A stretch of 64,000 nt of DNA from an uncultured Chlorobiaceae bacterium (GTDB lineage: Bacteria > Bacteroidota > Chlorobiia > Chlorobiales > Chlorobiaceae): positions 1 through 64,000 of the forward strand of contig CAJEXI010000013.1 of assembly GCA_903994455.1 (NCBI GenBank). Reading direction: 5' to 3'. Shown here one piece after another: positions 62,536 through 64,000 of this stretch (positions within the stretch are counted from its first letter, which is position 1; each line of letters starts with the position of its first letter). The translations under genes and the position numbers were made by a program. Below the pieces are notes generated by a model. The model saw only the letters and a list, made by a program, of their open reading frames with translations. It had not been told where the DNA came from and did no database searches.

Positions 62536-63120
62536 TCAGAGGCGTAGAAAATGCTTTTCAACAGCCAGCCCCTCTTGTTTGGGCATATCACCACCAAGAG
62601 GCTGGGCAGCACCAATCGGCATCAGGAAATCAGGAAATATGCTGACTTCAACCCCCTGCATAATCGTATCAAAAAAAACAATCAGTCTGGTCTCCCGAGC
62701 CTGTTTGACCACAACCCCTTCAAAATCCTTGAACGGACCAGCAATAACCCTGACCCTCTGACCCGCAGGAAGAGAGGATACGGTACGGTTAATGGCATCG
62801 GGCTCTCTGACCAGTTTTTTAAGCCAGTCAATATCTTTTTCGCTGATAACCGAAGGCTTTCTGCCAATCCCGATAAACTTTACCACCCCCTCTGTATCGA
62901 GTACCTTCATATTCTCTTTGCGGAGATCAAGGTTGACAAATAAATATCCCCTGAACAACGGTTCAGAAACTTTTTTCTTTCTGTCACTCCATTGCCTCCA
63001 GGTTTCAAGCAGCGGAAGAAAACTTGCAACTTCCTGTTCAAGCAACAGTTGGTGGACTTTTTTTTCATACCGCGAGCGAACATAGACCGCATACCATTGC
63101 AAACTCTTAACGTCTTCCAT
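62536..63120 (-). CDS. NusG-like antiterminator (UpxY-type)
   Basis: A 194-residue NusG paralogue. NGN domain: LQWYAVYVRSRYEKKVHQLL to PLFRGYLFVNLDL and FIGIGRKPSVI; then KOW domain LPAGQRVRVIAGPFKDFEGVVVK. Paralogues of this type (UpxY, LoaP, RfaH) stop termination in long polysaccharide or secondary-metabolite operons. Here the operon it serves may extend left of the window order, i.e. past base 64,000; the next gene upstream is a DUF218 membrane protein. Confidence 0.87.
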   Translation of the reverse strand: MEDVKSLQWYAVYVRSRYEKKVHQLLLEQEVASFLPLLETWRQWSDRKKKVSEPLFRGYLFVNLDLRKENMKVLDTEGVVKFIGIGRKPSVISEKDIDWLKKLVREPDAINRTVSSLPAGQRVRVIAGPFKDFEGVVVKQARETRLIVFFDTIMQGVEVSIFPDFLMPIGAAQPLGGDMPKQEGLAVEKHFLRL

Positions 63121-63212
63121 TCAAACGTCTTATTGATTACCAGAAAAACAAGGAAAGCAGCATCATGACCCGGTGCTCACGAACACACAAAAGTAAAGGT
63201 AACAACTCCACA

Positions 63213-63962
63213 TTATTTTGCAAATTGCCACAGTACCCAATAATAAAGCCACCCAATCATCTCTCGCAACGCTTTTTCCGACTGCGCAAGAGCCTCGGCA
63301 CCCGGCAAAAAACGCAAGACGGTCAACCCGGAGTTATCATCGACCTGATAATCCACCCGAAACGGCTGCACCTCAAATCCTGCCTGCTCAAATAACAGAA
63401 GAGCACGTCGCGCATGAAAGGCACTGGTGACCAGAATAATTTTCTTTCTGTTACCCAGCAACTTTCGCGCTGCCACCGCCTCAGCAGCAGTATTGCCAAC
63501 CTTGTCAGTTAAACGAATTGCTCGCTGCGAAATCCCAAGCCGCACAGCCCGCCTTTCCAGCAGTTCTCCCTCTGGTATCGCATTCTGTTGCCAGGGCAAC
63601 TGACCCCTGGTAAAGACAATCACAGGCGCTTTTCCTGCCTTGAACAGATCGATACCACCCTCAAAACGATCAACAGCATCACCCCATTCTCCAAGCGGAG
63701 CGCCATCAACCTGGCGAATCATTCCGCTCAACACCACAATAGCATCAGCTTTTTCTATTGCACTCACTGGCATGCGTACACTGCCACCCTCAACAAAGCG
63801 CATCAAACCCTCAGAGACCACCGGCATACTAAAGGCCCATAACAGCAGAGCCGCATACCACAACAACAACGTTTTGCGCAAAACCAGACCAGCAAGCATA
63901 CACAACAGAGTGAACCCCAGCGGCAGAACAAAAATCGGAAGAATTTTATTGACAAGAAGCAT
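63213..63962 (-). CDS. DUF218 membrane protein (YdcF/ElyC-like)
   Basis: A 249-residue protein with two N-terminal membrane helices (VNKILPIFVLPLGFTLLCML and LLLWYAALLLWAFSM) and a DUF218 domain: KADAIVVLSGMI, VGNTAAEAVAARKLL and ILVTSAFHARRALLLFEQAG. ElyC-type relatives act in envelope polysaccharide or peptidoglycan metabolism. Start at ATG 63962; a TTG at 63995 near the window edge could extend it. It is upstream of the NusG-like gene and may be in its operon. Confidence 0.85.
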   Translation of the reverse strand: MLLVNKILPIFVLPLGFTLLCMLAGLVLRKTLLLWYAALLLWAFSMPVVSEGLMRFVEGGSVRMPVSAIEKADAIVVLSGMIRQVDGAPLGEWGDAVDRFEGGIDLFKAGKAPVIVFTRGQLPWQQNAIPEGELLERRAVRLGISQRAIRLTDKVGNTAAEAVAARKLLGNRKKIILVTSAFHARRALLLFEQAGFEVQPFRVDYQVDDNSGLTVLRFLPGAEALAQSEKALREMIGWLYYWVLWQFAK

Positions 63963-64000
63963 AATTTCATCCGTTGACAACGTTTTATTGATCAAGATCA

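Overview
The window looks like the chromosome of a green sulfur bacterium (Chlorobiaceae; genus not determinable from this sequence alone). The supporting marks are a fused lpxC-fabZ gene (a Bacteroidota/Chlorobiota trait), a carbamoyl-phosphate synthase large subunit present only as its N-terminal half, pyruvate phosphate dikinase and acetyl-CoA synthetase as expected around a reductive TCA metabolism, TspO, and lipid A genes of a Gram-negative envelope. No transposase, integrase, rRNA gene, complete tRNA gene or CRISPR array was seen.

The window has two halves. Bases 1 to about 29,650 are a defence and toxin-antitoxin island. In order it holds: a type I restriction locus (a partial winged-helix protein, AAA ATPase, hsdS, hsdR; hsdM is not in the window); a Fic protein with an AbiEi-like N-terminal part, inserted between hsdR and a decayed copy of the hsdR end; an AbiEi/AbiEii pair; a metallophosphoesterase; remnants of a DUF1016 nuclease and a second hsdS; a type III restriction operon (mod, a small membrane/coiled-coil protein, res); a GmrSD-like DUF262/DUF1524 protein followed by a DUF3800 protein; and a run of small toxin-antitoxin modules (two HigBA, one ParE-type, one PIN/RHH, one HipBA). 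Between two 518-bp direct repeats that each carry an intact yjbQ gene and are followed by three tandem 23-bp units lie a GC-rich DUF4143 ATPase and a Septu-like ATPase/HNH nuclease pair. The second repeat array interrupts hipA.

Bases 30,125 to 64,000 are ordinary chromosomal genes with few repeats: leuS, acs, tspO, lpxC-fabZ, pgsA, ruvC, yebC, pheA-polA, an M23 peptidase, a DUF2795 protein, a BamA-like protein, rpe, trpC, carB (N-terminal half), a JAMM peptidase, purD, a DUF374 acyltransferase with lpxK, an isochorismatase-like hydrolase, an orphan ABC permease, ppdK, a 54-residue cysteine protein, uvrA, an MFS transporter, a NusG-like antiterminator and a DUF218 membrane protein. The last two resemble genes found at the edge of exopolysaccharide loci.

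A consistent theme in the island is decay. In four modules the toxin is truncated, frameshifted or lacks a start while the antitoxin is intact, and several breakpoints coincide with repeats. The best candidates for something new are the yjbQ/23-bp repeat cassette around the Septu-like genes, the mod-membrane protein-res operon, and the Fic gene whose last codons and stop were borrowed out of frame from hsdR. All functional statements rest on motif recognition by eye; no database search was run.
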